Positions 18,188 through 26,882 of a stretch of DNA of 64,000 bases are shown here, piece by piece. The notes under the pieces were generated by a model. That model did no database searches, was not told the origin of the DNA, and saw only the letters and a list, made by a program, of their open reading frames with translations. The stretch lies in NCBI GenBank assembly GCA_003598175.1, contig QZKN01000135.1:1-64000 (forward strand). Direction: 5' to 3'. The stretch comes from Candidatus Omnitrophota bacterium (GTDB lineage Bacteria; Hinthialibacterota; Hinthialibacteria; Hinthialibacterales; Hinthialibacteraceae). Both the position numbers and the translations under genes were made by a program. Numbering within the stretch: position 1 is the stretch's first letter; each line of letters begins with the position of its first letter.

Positions 18188-18556
18188 ATGAGCACAAACA
18201 CCACAACCAAAGGCTATGTTTCACGCCATATGCAAGAGGTGGCGCCGGTTCCCTGCCCCTGCGGCTCCAGCACCCGCATCATCACCGCGAAGGATACCGC
18301 CGCCGCAAGTTTTCACGTGACCCACATCCGGGATTCGACGCGGCATTATCACAAAAAAACCACGGAAATCTACCATATTCTCGAAGGCGAAGGCGTGCTG
18401 GAAATCGGCGGCGATTCCGTGCCGCTCACCCCCGGCCAGACGGTTCTCATCGAGGCGGGAACGCCGCATCGCGGCTATGGCGATTTTAAAACCATCGTCG
18501 TGGCGGTTCCGGCGTTCGATGCGGGGGATGAGTTTTTTCCGGATGACAATCATTAA
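18188..18556 (+). CDS. Cupin-domain protein
   Basis: A 122-residue single-domain cupin. The metal-binding motif 1 is visible as HYHKKTTEIYHILEGEG (two His and a Glu) and motif 2 as PGQTVLIEAGTPHRG (His). These small cupins act as sugar-binding enzymes, isomerases or dioxygenases, and the substrate cannot be stated. A long shadow frame overlaps it, but the cupin motifs fix the reading frame. It lies 20 bases before the DNA methyltransferase, without obvious functional connection. Confidence 0.88.
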   Translation: MSTNTTTKGYVSRHMQEVAPVPCPCGSSTRIITAKDTAAASFHVTHIRDSTRHYHKKTTEIYHILEGEGVLEIGGDSVPLTPGQTVLIEAGTPHRGYGDFKTIVVAVPAFDAGDEFFPDDNH

Positions 18557-18576
18557 AAAATTAGGAATATTTACTA

Positions 18577-19584
18577 ATGGATAAGATTTCAAAAACGTTA
18601 TCCCGCAGGGTAACGGATGACAAAATTTGCCTTTATCATGAAGGCGATTGCGTACAAAACGCAATAAAGTATCTATCCAATAGTTGCATCGACCTTCTCA
18701 TCACCGATCCGCCGTATGGCATCAACGGCCACGAATTACACAAGCATTACAACCGCGATGAGAGTTTCGTGATCGATGGGTACGTGGAAATTCCGGAAGA
18801 GGAATACGAGGCGTTTTCCCTGAACTGGATTCGTGAGGCAAAACGTGTTTTACGACCCGGCGGGAGCATGTATATTGTCAGCGGTTGGACCCATCTGCGC
18901 CATGTTCTCAATGCAATTGAACAATCGGATTTGGACGTGGTCAATCACATTATTTGGAAATATAATTTCGGCGTATATACGCGAAATAAATACGTCACCT
19001 CCCATTATCACATCCTGTATCTCGTCAAGTCCGGCGCGCCCCCCACGTTTAACATGTTTTCGCGTTTTTCCCCTTCCCAAAAAACGGCGGAAAACCGTTC
19101 CCTGCTTTACGCCGACGTGGAAGATGTGTGGATTATCGACCGCGAATACAAAAACGGCCAAATCCGGCATAAAAACGAGTTGCCGAAAGAGTTGCTGATC
19201 AAGATGATCCAATATTCCAGCGATGAAGGCGACGTGATCGCCGATTTTTTCGCAGGCAGTTTTTCCACCGCGAAAATCGCGAAAGGATTGAATCGCAGCA
19301 GCGTCAGTTTCGAGATCAGCCAAGAGGCTTGTGATTATCAGGTGCAACAAGTCAAAGCAATCGAATGGGGGGAATTGCTCGATACCGTACGGAAAGGGGA
19401 AGACGATCGTCCCAAAAATCAATATCAGCCCTGGTCCGAAGCGGAATTTGATCAATTGGCGATACGCTTTGGAGAACTGCGAAACGAGGGATTGACAAAG
19501 CGGGGCGCAATCGACCGGCTTTGCGGCGATTGGGGAAGAGGGTATTTCTCCATTTTAAACGCACTAAAAAAGCGTGGATTGTAA
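18577..19584 (+). CDS. Orphan DNA methyltransferase (beta-type N6-adenine/N4-cytosine)
   Basis: AdoMet-dependent DNA methyltransferase. The catalytic motif DPPYG is at residues 44-48 and comes before the AdoMet-binding motif DFFAGSFSTAKIA at about 223-235, the order of the beta group. The AdoMet motif is variant (FAGSFST instead of the usual FAGSGTT). Residues 270-335 form an extra C-terminal region with helical, HTH-like character and a WGRGYFSILNALKKRG ending. No restriction gene is adjacent on either side, so it is likely a solitary methyltransferase or a remnant of a system. The target base and site are unknown. Confidence 0.88.
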   Translation: MDKISKTLSRRVTDDKICLYHEGDCVQNAIKYLSNSCIDLLITDPPYGINGHELHKHYNRDESFVIDGYVEIPEEEYEAFSLNWIREAKRVLRPGGSMYIVSGWTHLRHVLNAIEQSDLDVVNHIIWKYNFGVYTRNKYVTSHYHILYLVKSGAPPTFNMFSRFSPSQKTAENRSLLYADVEDVWIIDREYKNGQIRHKNELPKELLIKMIQYSSDEGDVIADFFAGSFSTAKIAKGLNRSSVSFEISQEACDYQVQQVKAIEWGELLDTVRKGEDDRPKNQYQPWSEAEFDQLAIRFGELRNEGLTKRGAIDRLCGDWGRGYFSILNALKKRGL

Positions 19585-19707
19585 TCACTTTGATACGAGG
19601 ATCGACGGCATTCCGTTCGAGGTCAATGGAGAAGAAAACACGAATCGTGAAATAATTTTTCGCTTGTCTGCGTTACACCCATAGGAAGAGATCGTTTTTT
19701 GGATATA

Positions 19708-19726
19708 TACTTTATAACATAAAGTA
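19708..19726. promoter_or_regulatory. Operator-like palindrome upstream of the membrane protein/regulator pair
   Basis: TACTTTAT-AAC-ATAAAGTA is a perfect 8+3+8 inverted repeat 34 bases before the membrane-protein start. A similar site with 15 of 19 matching bases lies at 20774-20792, over the start of the uppS-like gene. The natural candidate to bind both is the winged-helix regulator encoded between them. Confidence 0.6.
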
Positions 19727-19759
19727 CTTGACCATTCATATTGAAACGGTACACGCAAC

Positions 19760-20374
19760 ATGATCGCAAATCGAATGGCGTCTCGAAATCCCGCTGATCC
19801 TCAGGCGTTGCATGTTCACGCGATGAACGATCTTCGCTTTATTCGCGACACAATGGAACGCGCCGCTTCCTTCACCGCCGTTCCCGGTTGGGGCATGGTG
19901 TTGATGGGAAGCACGGCAATTATCACCGCCTTGATTGCTTCCCAACGATCCACTATGCAGGATTGGCTGGTTCTCTGGCTGTGCGAAGCGGTCCTGGCCA
20001 GTTTGATCGGCTCCATCGCGATGGGGTATAAAGCCCATTTAGCGCAGGTTTCCCTTTTTTCCGGCGTGGGCTGGCGGTTCATGCTGAATTTATTTGTCCC
20101 CATCGTTGCCGCCATCCCTTTAACCGTAGTTCTTTATCAGCATGGATTGGTGGACGTTCTGCCTGGCCTGTGGCTTCTACTGTATGGCGCCGGAGTCGTC
20201 ACCGGAGGGGTGTTTTCCGTTCGCGTCGTTCCGATGATGGGTATTTGCTATGTACTCGCGGGTGTATTTGCCTTGTTCACTCCCGCGGAATGGGGAAACT
20301 ATTTCCTGGCGACCGGTTTTGGCGGATTCAATATCATCTTCGGATGCATGATTGCATGGAGGCATGGTGGCTAA
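19760..20374 (+). CDS. Multi-pass membrane protein of unknown function
   Basis: A 204-residue protein with about six hydrophobic segments after a polar N-terminus of some 35 residues. No family is recognised with confidence. Its 3' end overlaps the start of the downstream winged-helix regulator by about 11 bases, so the two are co-translated. Small membrane proteins paired with such ArsR/PadR-like regulators are common and often uncharacterised. A strong palindrome lies just upstream. Confidence 0.75.
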   Translation: MIANRMASRNPADPQALHVHAMNDLRFIRDTMERAASFTAVPGWGMVLMGSTAIITALIASQRSTMQDWLVLWLCEAVLASLIGSIAMGYKAHLAQVSLFSGVGWRFMLNLFVPIVAAIPLTVVLYQHGLVDVLPGLWLLLYGAGVVTGGVFSVRVVPMMGICYVLAGVFALFTPAEWGNYFLATGFGGFNIIFGCMIAWRHGG

Positions 20375-20759
20375 GCACAATACGTTGCGGAAGGATCAGA
20401 ACCATGATCGCCCCGAATATTCGGAGGACTTGAAGACCGTGCACAATCCCGCAATCAAAACGGATCCGACCAAACTGGATCGGTTGATCCACGAGCGGAT
20501 TCGCCTCGGCATCATCAGCGCATTGGCGGTCAATCCGTCGTTGAGTTTCAGCGAATTGAAGAAAATTTTAAACACCACTGACGGCAATTTGAGCGTCCAT
20601 GCGCGTAAATTGGAGGAAGCCGAATACCTCATTTGCACGAAAACGTTTGAAGGCCGCACTCCGAAAACCGAATACCGTTTATCGAAAGCGGGTCGTGAGG
20701 CGCTCGAACGGTATTTGAATCATATGGAAGCGCTTATCAATACGATGAGAAATCCATAA
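20364..20759 (+). CDS. Winged-helix transcriptional regulator
   Basis: DNA-binding protein of the ArsR/MarR-like winged-helix group (HTH_34-type). The region PTKLDRLIHERIRLGIISAL, then FSELKKILNTTDGNLSVHARKLEEAEYL and the wing TPKTEYRLSKAGREAL, follows the usual helix-turn-helix-wing order. The start is uncertain: ATG 20364 has GGAGG only one base away, so a GTG three bases on or a TTG at 20352 are alternatives. It overlaps the membrane-protein gene and is followed after 23 bases by the uppS-like gene. It probably regulates this locus through the palindromes at 19708 and 20774. Confidence 0.85.
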   Translation: MVAKHNTLRKDQNHDRPEYSEDLKTVHNPAIKTDPTKLDRLIHERIRLGIISALAVNPSLSFSELKKILNTTDGNLSVHARKLEEAEYLICTKTFEGRTPKTEYRLSKAGREALERYLNHMEALINTMRNP

Positions 20760-20773
20760 TTTTTTTGCAGGTG

Positions 20774-20792
20774 AACTTTATAATGCAAAGTA
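20774..20792. promoter_or_regulatory. Second operator-like palindrome, over the uppS start
   Basis: AACTTTAT-AAT-GCAAAGTA matches the upstream site at 19708-19726 in 15 of 19 positions. It overlaps the end of the ribosome binding site (AGGTGA, 20769-20774) and the start codon at 20783. Binding here could block transcription elongation or translation start; this is an inference. Confidence 0.5.
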
Positions 20793-21508
20793 CTTTTCAA
20801 GGAATCAACCATTCCACGTTTCATGTCGCCGTCATTATGGATGGGAACGGCCGTTGGGCGACAAGCCGCGGACTTTCGCGTAGCGAAGGACACAAAGAAG
20901 GCTCGAAAGCGGTTCGCCGGGTAGCAGAAACCGCTCCCACACTGGATATCACAACGTTGACGCTCTATGCGTTCTCATCCGACAATTGGAAACGTCCGAC
21001 GAACGAAGTGAATCATCTGATGGCTCTTTTTTACGAATTTCTATATGCGGAAAAAGAGCGCTGCATCGCCAACGGCATCCGCCTCAGCGTAATCGGACGA
21101 CGCGACCGTCTTTCACTCCCTTTGCGCGCCGCCATCAAAATGGCCGAAACCGCCACCTCTTTTGGCCAAACCATGCATCTGCGCATCGCCATCGATTATT
21201 CCGCGCGGGATTCCATCCTGCGGACGGCTTCGCGCCTGGAAACGCGGCAGGAAATATCGCGGGAACTATTTGCGCGACTGCTGGCGGAAACCAACCATTC
21301 CGGCGCAGTCGATCCGGACGTCGATCTGCTGATTCGCACCGGCGGAGAGCGGAGATTAAGCGACTTTATGTTGTGGGAGAGCGCATATGCGGAACTGGTT
21401 TTCAGTGAAAAGATGTGGCCTGATTTTGACGAAGATGATCTTGCCGCCGCGGTGCGGGAATTTCATCAGCGGGATCGTCGTTTCGGCGAACTCTCCGTTT
21501 TGGTTTAA
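20783..21508 (+). CDS. uppS: Isoprenyl transferase (undecaprenyl-diphosphate synthase family)
   Basis: Cis-prenyltransferase that condenses isopentenyl diphosphate onto farnesyl diphosphate to make the lipid carrier for wall synthesis. The catalytic motif MDGNGRW spans residues 19-25 with the key Asp at 20, and the conserved C-terminal segment RTGGERRLSDFMLWESAYAE is present with small changes from the usual RTSGEQRLSNF form. Length (241 residues) is typical. ATG 20783 has AGGTGA eight bases upstream. The usual neighbours cdsA and dxr are absent; instead a regulator and a membrane protein precede it. It could be a second, conditionally expressed paralogue. Confidence 0.9.
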   Translation: MQSTFQGINHSTFHVAVIMDGNGRWATSRGLSRSEGHKEGSKAVRRVAETAPTLDITTLTLYAFSSDNWKRPTNEVNHLMALFYEFLYAEKERCIANGIRLSVIGRRDRLSLPLRAAIKMAETATSFGQTMHLRIAIDYSARDSILRTASRLETRQEISRELFARLLAETNHSGAVDPDVDLLIRTGGERRLSDFMLWESAYAELVFSEKMWPDFDEDDLAAAVREFHQRDRRFGELSVLV

Positions 21509-21586
21509 CTAAAAAGAATTCGTTCCTCAATTCAATGCGGAACGATGTTACAACCATTCTATATAGGAATCAGGAGGAATTTCATC

Positions 21587-21964
21587 ATGAAGTACACACG
21601 TTCAATCCACACCCTTATCGCTGTGTCGCTGCTCATCGTTATGGGGATGCAGTGGGGATGCGGGCATGACGGCCATTCCGCCGTAGCGCCCAATTGCAAG
21701 ATTGTCGGCATTGTAACGGACAACGAATCAGAAAGTCCGATCCCCGGCGCACGAGTCGCGGACAACAATTACGGTGGAAGCCCGAACAAAGCCTGTCAGG
21801 AAGCCTGGACGGACGAGAACGGACGTTATGAGCTGATGACGTGGTACGAAGAGCATACGATCGTCGCCTCCGCGCCCGGTTATCAACCTGCCCTCAAAAT
21901 TTTATTGACAAAAGTTGTTGGTCAGGAATCGGAAATGGAAATGAATTTTTCGATTTCGAAATGA
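21587..21964 (+). CDS. Small secreted protein with carboxypeptidase-regulatory-like domain
   Basis: A 125-residue protein with a signal sequence ending near QWGC (C25), which may be a weak lipobox, followed by a single beta-sandwich domain of the carboxypeptidase regulatory-like type (IVGIVTDNESESPIPGARV and the later TDENGRYEL). An AGGAGG lies at the right distance from ATG 21587; the longer frame from 21545 is not supported. The function is unknown; such domains stand on surface proteins. It is followed by a 130-bp MITE. Confidence 0.75.
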   Translation: MKYTRSIHTLIAVSLLIVMGMQWGCGHDGHSAVAPNCKIVGIVTDNESESPIPGARVADNNYGGSPNKACQEAWTDENGRYELMTWYEEHTIVASAPGYQPALKILLTKVVGQESEMEMNFSISK

Positions 21965-22030
21965 AACCTGGTGTAAGAAATTACTCGTTTCGTTTCTCGT
22001 TTTACAAACCGGCGACCGATTGTCAGTATC

Positions 22031-22160
22031 GACGCGCCGGCAAAAAGTCGGATTCAATTTTGGCACCGGCACATATTGTAGTATCCATCAACAATCTGCC
22101 ACTATATATTGTGCAGACAGGATGTCCGCACCACAATTTTTGACTTCTTGCCGGAGCATC
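22031..22160 (+). mobile_element. 130-bp MITE-like element, copy 1
   Basis: The left end GACGCGCCGGCAAAAAGTCG and the right end (whose complement is GATGCTCCGGCAAGAAGTCA) are imperfect 20-bp terminal inverted repeats. The flanks read AGTATC immediately before and AGTATC immediately after the element, a 6-bp target duplication. A sister copy of exactly the same length lies at 43393-43522. A small hairpin GTGCAGAC-AGGAT-GTCCGCAC sits in the interior (22111-22131). It has no coding capacity. Confidence 0.85.
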
Positions 22161-22268
22161 AGTATCGGTTGGGATTTCGGTTGGCGCGGGATGCGGAGAA
22201 TCGATTGTAAGACTGCTCTTTCTTTATTCCGGCATTGGTGATACTATTTTCGCGGAAAGGGATCATCG

Positions 22269-22655
22269 ATGCCGGAAACCGAGGTATATTTTTATCAAGA
22301 AGACAATGGCGATATTCCATTCAAAGAATGGTTGAATATTGTATCGCGAATGGAAAAACGAGCGGTGCAAAAGTGTTTGGCTCATATTGAATTACTAAAA
22401 AAATATGGAAATGAACTGCGAAGGCCCCATGTCGATTATTTGAAAGAGGGCATTTACGAATTGAGATTTTCCTATAAGCGCACACCATATCGGATTTTAT
22501 ATTTTTTCCACGGCCAAAACGTTGTCATTATCTCACATGGAGTCAAGAAAGAGAAAGAAGTGCTCGTCGGAGATATAGAAAAGGCGCTGCAACGAAAACG
22601 AAAAGTTGAAAAATATCCGAAAAAATATATTTTTAGGGAGAAGATCGATGTCTGA
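22269..22655 (+). CDS. HigB-like (Gp49/RelE superfamily) toxin
   Basis: A 128-residue toxin of the phage-derived Gp49-like/HigB group, ribosome-dependent mRNA interferases in characterised cases. The pattern LLKKYGNELRRPHVDYLKEGIYELRF followed by RTPYRILYFF and VVIISHGVKKEKE is typical of the family (motif pieces YELRFSYKRTPYRILYF). It is followed, with an 8-base overlap, by an XRE antitoxin gene, giving the toxin-first order of higBA loci. Confidence 0.9.
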   Translation: MPETEVYFYQEDNGDIPFKEWLNIVSRMEKRAVQKCLAHIELLKKYGNELRRPHVDYLKEGIYELRFSYKRTPYRILYFFHGQNVVIISHGVKKEKEVLVGDIEKALQRKRKVEKYPKKYIFREKIDV

Positions 22656-22986
22656 AGTAAAAGGAACGGATGCCGTCGATTATATTCGTCGTAAATTCGG
22701 AAACTATCCTGGTTTTGAAGAAGGAGTTCAACAATTCCATACAATGCTTGAATTGGGCCAACTACTTTATGACGCCCGGATGGAAGCCGGATTGTCGCAG
22801 GAAACCCTGGCGCAAATAGTCGGCGCCGAAACGGACGAAATCGCCCAATTGGAAGAAGCCGACTATGAAGAGTTTCCCCTCGCGCTTCTGCAACGGATCG
22901 CCCATGCCTTAAAGAAGGAACTTAAAATCCTATTGGTCCCGATGGAAACCGCCGACGAATGTGAAAAACAGTTGAGCCCTGCATAA
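22648..22986 (+). CDS. XRE-family HigA-like antitoxin
   Basis: A 112-residue helix-turn-helix protein that is expected to neutralise the upstream toxin and repress the operon. The HTH spans about residues 47-98 with LLYDARMEAGLSQETLAQIV and IAQLEEADYEEFP. ATG 22648 has AGGGAG seven bases upstream and is preferred over the earlier in-frame ATG at 22606. It overlaps the toxin end by eight bases. The pair appears intact. Confidence 0.9.
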   Translation: MSEVKGTDAVDYIRRKFGNYPGFEEGVQQFHTMLELGQLLYDARMEAGLSQETLAQIVGAETDEIAQLEEADYEEFPLALLQRIAHALKKELKILLVPMETADECEKQLSPA

Positions 22987-23143
22987 GAAAACATCCGCGA
23001 CGGCAAACGCCTCTTTGGGTACGCGGAATATTGGAATGAATGATATAACCGGCTGTGGATTTCATTGCGAAAAGCATCTATGATCTGGAATTGATGATAA
23101 TGAAAGTGGTGTTTATGTTTTTAATATAAGAGGGGGTATCAGA

Positions 23144-24538
23144 ATGAATACACCGGAAAAAACAATCCGACGTACTTTTTTAAAAACCACAGGCGCATCA
23201 TCTTTCTGGCTTGGTTTAAGCACGGCTCTCCCTTCCATTGTTCCGCAACAGGTTATGGGCAACAATCCCCCCAGCGACAAGGTCGTGATCGGTAACATCG
23301 GCCTGGGCTGGCGCGGAAACGAACTGCTGCGCGGCTGCGTTCGCAATGATAATGTGCAAATCGCCGCCATTTGCGATCTCGATATGGCGTTCCTCATCCA
23401 ACGGATGCAATTTCTCGACACCATGGCGGACGTGGATCGGCAGTGGATCAAAGGTGAATTGTGGGATACGATCCCCGCTCCCACGCCGCCGGGCGCAGCC
23501 GACGTCTATCTCGATTACCGTAAACTGCTGGATCGCCAGGATATCGACGGCGTCATCATCGCCGTGCCCGATCATTGGCACGCCCGACTTTTTTTGGATG
23601 CGTTGGACGCCGGAAAAGATGTGTATGGGGAAAAACCTATCACTCTCACCATCGGCCAGGGTCGCAAAGTGGTGCGTAGGGTGGCGGAAACCGGACGTAT
23701 CTTTCAAGTCGGTTTTCAGCAGCGCGATCATAAAAATTTCCAGACCGTTTGCGAGTATGTCCGCAACGGCCGTCTGGGAAAACTGAAGAAAATTCGCATC
23801 ATCATTCACGGCACCCGTTTGATGGACCCGGTTCCCGATTGCCCGGCCCCGCCGACTCTGGATTGGGAACGCTGGCTTGGTCCCGCGCCGTTGGTTCCGT
23901 ACAATCCCCTGCGCTGCCACGTCTTTTTCCGCTATTTTTACGAATATTCCGGCGGCCAGGTCACCGACCTCGGCGCGCATCACACCGACGTGGCGCAGTG
24001 GGCGCTGGACATGGACCATTCCGGCCCACGTTTCATTGAAGGCGACTGCGCCGTGAATCCAGCCAATGCATTCAACACCTTCACCGAATATCATTTCAAA
24101 CTCACCTATGACAACGGCGTCGAATTGACGATCGAAAGCGGCGACGGTTTTGACATGATTTTCGAAGGCGAAAAAGGACAAATCTTCGTCAACCGCGCCA
24201 AAATCGAATCCAATCCGATTGACATTTTGCAGGAACCAATAACATCGAATAAGATACGCCTGGTCGAGGAAAATTCGGAATTTTCGTCTGAAAACGAGGG
24301 CTACATTTCGTCGACGTCGATCCATATTCAAAAGTGGGTGAATGCCATAAAAACCAGAATCCAACCCAATACGCCCGCCGAAATCGGTCATCGCTCCTCC
24401 ACCGTTTCCCATCTGGCCAATATCTGCGGCTGGGTCAAACGCAAACTGGAATGGGATCCGGTGAAAGAGCTGTTCGTGAACGATACGGAAGCGAATTCCT
24501 ATCTCAATCGCCCGGAACGCGAGCCGTACGATACCTAA
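23144..24538 (+). CDS. Tat-exported Gfo/Idh/MocA family oxidoreductase
   Basis: NAD(P)-dependent oxidoreductase, 464 residues, with a twin-arginine signal (RRTFLKTTG, residues 9-17) indicating folded export to the periplasm. The Rossmann region starts VVIGNIGLGWRG at about residue 47 and the family EKP motif occurs as YGEKP at about 160. A VTDLGAHHTDVAQWAL segment matches the usual substrate-side histidines. Such exported members are abundant in polysaccharide- and cyclitol-degrading bacteria, but the substrate is not known. A Nudix gene starts six bases after its stop. Confidence 0.93.
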   Translation: MNTPEKTIRRTFLKTTGASSFWLGLSTALPSIVPQQVMGNNPPSDKVVIGNIGLGWRGNELLRGCVRNDNVQIAAICDLDMAFLIQRMQFLDTMADVDRQWIKGELWDTIPAPTPPGAADVYLDYRKLLDRQDIDGVIIAVPDHWHARLFLDALDAGKDVYGEKPITLTIGQGRKVVRRVAETGRIFQVGFQQRDHKNFQTVCEYVRNGRLGKLKKIRIIIHGTRLMDPVPDCPAPPTLDWERWLGPAPLVPYNPLRCHVFFRYFYEYSGGQVTDLGAHHTDVAQWALDMDHSGPRFIEGDCAVNPANAFNTFTEYHFKLTYDNGVELTIESGDGFDMIFEGEKGQIFVNRAKIESNPIDILQEPITSNKIRLVEENSEFSSENEGYISSTSIHIQKWVNAIKTRIQPNTPAEIGHRSSTVSHLANICGWVKRKLEWDPVKELFVNDTEANSYLNRPEREPYDT

Positions 24539-24544
24539 AAAATC

Positions 24545-24964
24545 ATGGCGGATTATAATAAAGTCGGACTTTTCACGTTGCAGGGCGATCGTTTTCTGAT
24601 GTGCCGCAAAAACAATACGACATCCAAACTCATTTTGCCGGGCGGCTGTATCGAAGCCGGTGAATCCGCGAGGGAATGCCTGCAACGCGAAATTCACGAA
24701 GAATTAGGAAACGTCGCCGTCTGCAATCTCGAATACATTGGTCACTACGCCGACTTCGCGGCAGTGGATGATCCGGCGATCACAAAAACTCTCGAAATGC
24801 AGCTGTTTCGAGGAGATTTATCAGGAAATCCGACGGCGTCTTCCGAAATTGTCGAACTGGTCTGGTTTGGTCCCGATTCCGACCGCAGCCAACTCACTCC
24901 CATCATGATCAACCACATTCTGCCTGACCTGTTGAAACGTGGACTATTGGATTGGAATCATTAA
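24545..24964 (+). CDS. Nudix hydrolase
   Basis: A 139-residue cytoplasmic hydrolase of nucleoside-diphosphate-linked compounds. The Nudix box is complete: G34-x5-E40-x7-R48-E49-I-H-E52-E53-L-G, with the metal-binding glutamates in place. It follows the oxidoreductase gene after six bases and is probably co-transcribed with it and possibly with the U32 gene. The substrate cannot be assigned. Confidence 0.93.
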   Translation: MADYNKVGLFTLQGDRFLMCRKNNTTSKLILPGGCIEAGESARECLQREIHEELGNVAVCNLEYIGHYADFAAVDDPAITKTLEMQLFRGDLSGNPTASSEIVELVWFGPDSDRSQLTPIMINHILPDLLKRGLLDWNH

Positions 24965-25012
24965 AATTCTCAAGTCGATGATCGAGTCTGCCACACAACC
25001 CGATTGAAACGT

Positions 25013-26833
25013 ATGAACCAAATCGAACTTCTCGCGCCTGCAAAAAATCTCGAATGCGGATTGACCGCCGTCAAATGCGGCGCGGATGCCGTGTATATTG
25101 GCGCTCCCAGTTTCGGCGCGCGCGAACAGGCGGGAAATTCCCTCGATGACATTGCCGCCCTCGTTCGTTATGCCCATCCCTATTGGGTGCGGATTTATGC
25201 AACCGTCAACACCATTCTCTTCGATCATGAAATTTCGTTGGCGCGCGATTTGATTTGGAAACTGTATGAAATCGGAATCGACGGCGTCATTATTCAAGAC
25301 ATGGGTTTGCTGGAATGCGACCTGCCGCCGTTGCCGCTCATTGCCAGCACGCAAATGCACAATCACTCGCCTGAAAAAATAGCCTTTCTCGAACAGGCAG
25401 GTTTCCAACGCGCCATCCTCGCTCGCGAACTGACGCTGGATCAAATCAAAGCCATTCACAAAGCCGCTCTCGCCATCGAATTGGAGTTCTTCATCCACGG
25501 TTCGTTATGCGTCAGCTACAGCGGCCAGTGTTACATGAGTTACGCGATGGGCGGACGCAGCGGCAATCGCGGCCAGTGCGCCCAGCCTTGCCGAAAAATC
25601 TATTCGCTGATTGACAAGCAAGGTCGGGTCATCGTCGACAAACGTTATCTGCTCTCTCTTCGGGATATCAATCTATCCGAACATCTTGACGAACTCATTC
25701 AAGCGGGAATCACATCGTTCAAAATCGAAGGCCGATTGAAAGATCCAGCGTACGTGGCCAATGTCGTTGCGTTTTATCGCAACCGGTTGGATGGGATTTT
25801 GGAACAAAAAGGACTGCATAGAAGTTCGTCCGGCAAAAGCACGTTGGATTTTACGCCGGACCTGGAAAAAACCTTCAACCGTGGGTATACAACGTATTTT
25901 TTGTTGGGAAAAAACCATCATATCGGCTCGATCGATACTCCGAAAATGGTTGGCGAGCCGATTGGTCGAATCACTCACGTTAGCAAAACCGATATTCGGA
26001 TCGACACAGCCGTTTCTCTTCACCCCGGCGACGGGATTTGTTTTTTTAATCGACGCGGACGGCTTTGTGGCTCCAACATCAATGCTGTTTCCGGCAAAGC
26101 CATTTGCCCGGATAAGAGGAATGGCCTCGAAAAAGGATTGATGATTTACCGCAATCACGATCATGAATTTCTTACACGAATCCAAAATACTCGCACCGAT
26201 CGGAAAATCCACATTTCCATCACAATATCCGACCATGCGGATGGATTGGTTTTCATTGTGGAAGATGAAGATGGAAACCACGCCGAATATGTATATTCTG
26301 ATGAATTTCAAATTGCCGAAAATCCCGAACCGGCAATCGCAACCCTGCGAAAACAGTTGGCAAAAACCGGGAATACGGAATTTCAAGCCGACTCGATCCA
26401 CATGGAAACCACCCATACTCCTTTTCTGCCCATTGCTATGTTAAATGACCTCCGGCGTTCGCTGCTTGCCCGATTATCCGCGATTCGTTTACAAAATCGA
26501 CCGATTGTAACCGGCATTGTCCTGAAAAACGATGTTCCCTATCCGCGAAAAGAACTTCTGTATTTCGGCAATGTACTCAACCGTCACGCCGAACGATTTT
26601 ATCGCCGCCACGGCGTGACATCCATTCAACCCGCGGCGGAATCCGGTATTGATCTGCACGGCCAGAAAGTGATGACAACCCGATACTGCATTCAATCTCA
26701 ACTGAACCGTTGCCCGAAACAGAGCCATGTCCAGCGCTATGAGGAGCCGCTTTATTTGATTGATGAAGAAGGACATCGCTTCGAATTACGGTTCAATTGT
26801 GAAGCGTGTGAAATGGAAATCGTTTATAAATAA
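25013..26833 (+). CDS. U32 family peptidase/RNA hydroxylation protein (TrhP/RlhA-like)
   Basis: A 606-residue protein of the U32 (collagenase-like) family; characterised members TrhP and RlhA are needed for hydroxylation of tRNA or 23S rRNA cytidines/uridines rather than proteolysis. The family cysteine set is intact as C166-x6-C173-x15-C189-x3-C193, in the GSLCVSYSGQCYMSYAMGGR region, consistent with a metal or Fe-S site. The long C-terminal part (about residues 300-606) is like the extended RlhA-type proteins and ends with CEACEM. The ATG 25013 is preferred over a TTG nine bases earlier. Choice between the tRNA and rRNA subgroup is uncertain. Confidence 0.9.
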   Translation: MNQIELLAPAKNLECGLTAVKCGADAVYIGAPSFGAREQAGNSLDDIAALVRYAHPYWVRIYATVNTILFDHEISLARDLIWKLYEIGIDGVIIQDMGLLECDLPPLPLIASTQMHNHSPEKIAFLEQAGFQRAILARELTLDQIKAIHKAALAIELEFFIHGSLCVSYSGQCYMSYAMGGRSGNRGQCAQPCRKIYSLIDKQGRVIVDKRYLLSLRDINLSEHLDELIQAGITSFKIEGRLKDPAYVANVVAFYRNRLDGILEQKGLHRSSSGKSTLDFTPDLEKTFNRGYTTYFLLGKNHHIGSIDTPKMVGEPIGRITHVSKTDIRIDTAVSLHPGDGICFFNRRGRLCGSNINAVSGKAICPDKRNGLEKGLMIYRNHDHEFLTRIQNTRTDRKIHISITISDHADGLVFIVEDEDGNHAEYVYSDEFQIAENPEPAIATLRKQLAKTGNTEFQADSIHMETTHTPFLPIAMLNDLRRSLLARLSAIRLQNRPIVTGIVLKNDVPYPRKELLYFGNVLNRHAERFYRRHGVTSIQPAAESGIDLHGQKVMTTRYCIQSQLNRCPKQSHVQRYEEPLYLIDEEGHRFELRFNCEACEMEIVYK

Positions 26834-26882
26834 CCGGCAAATTCATTTTTGATTGACGCCTATTCACGAGGAGACGCAAGCG

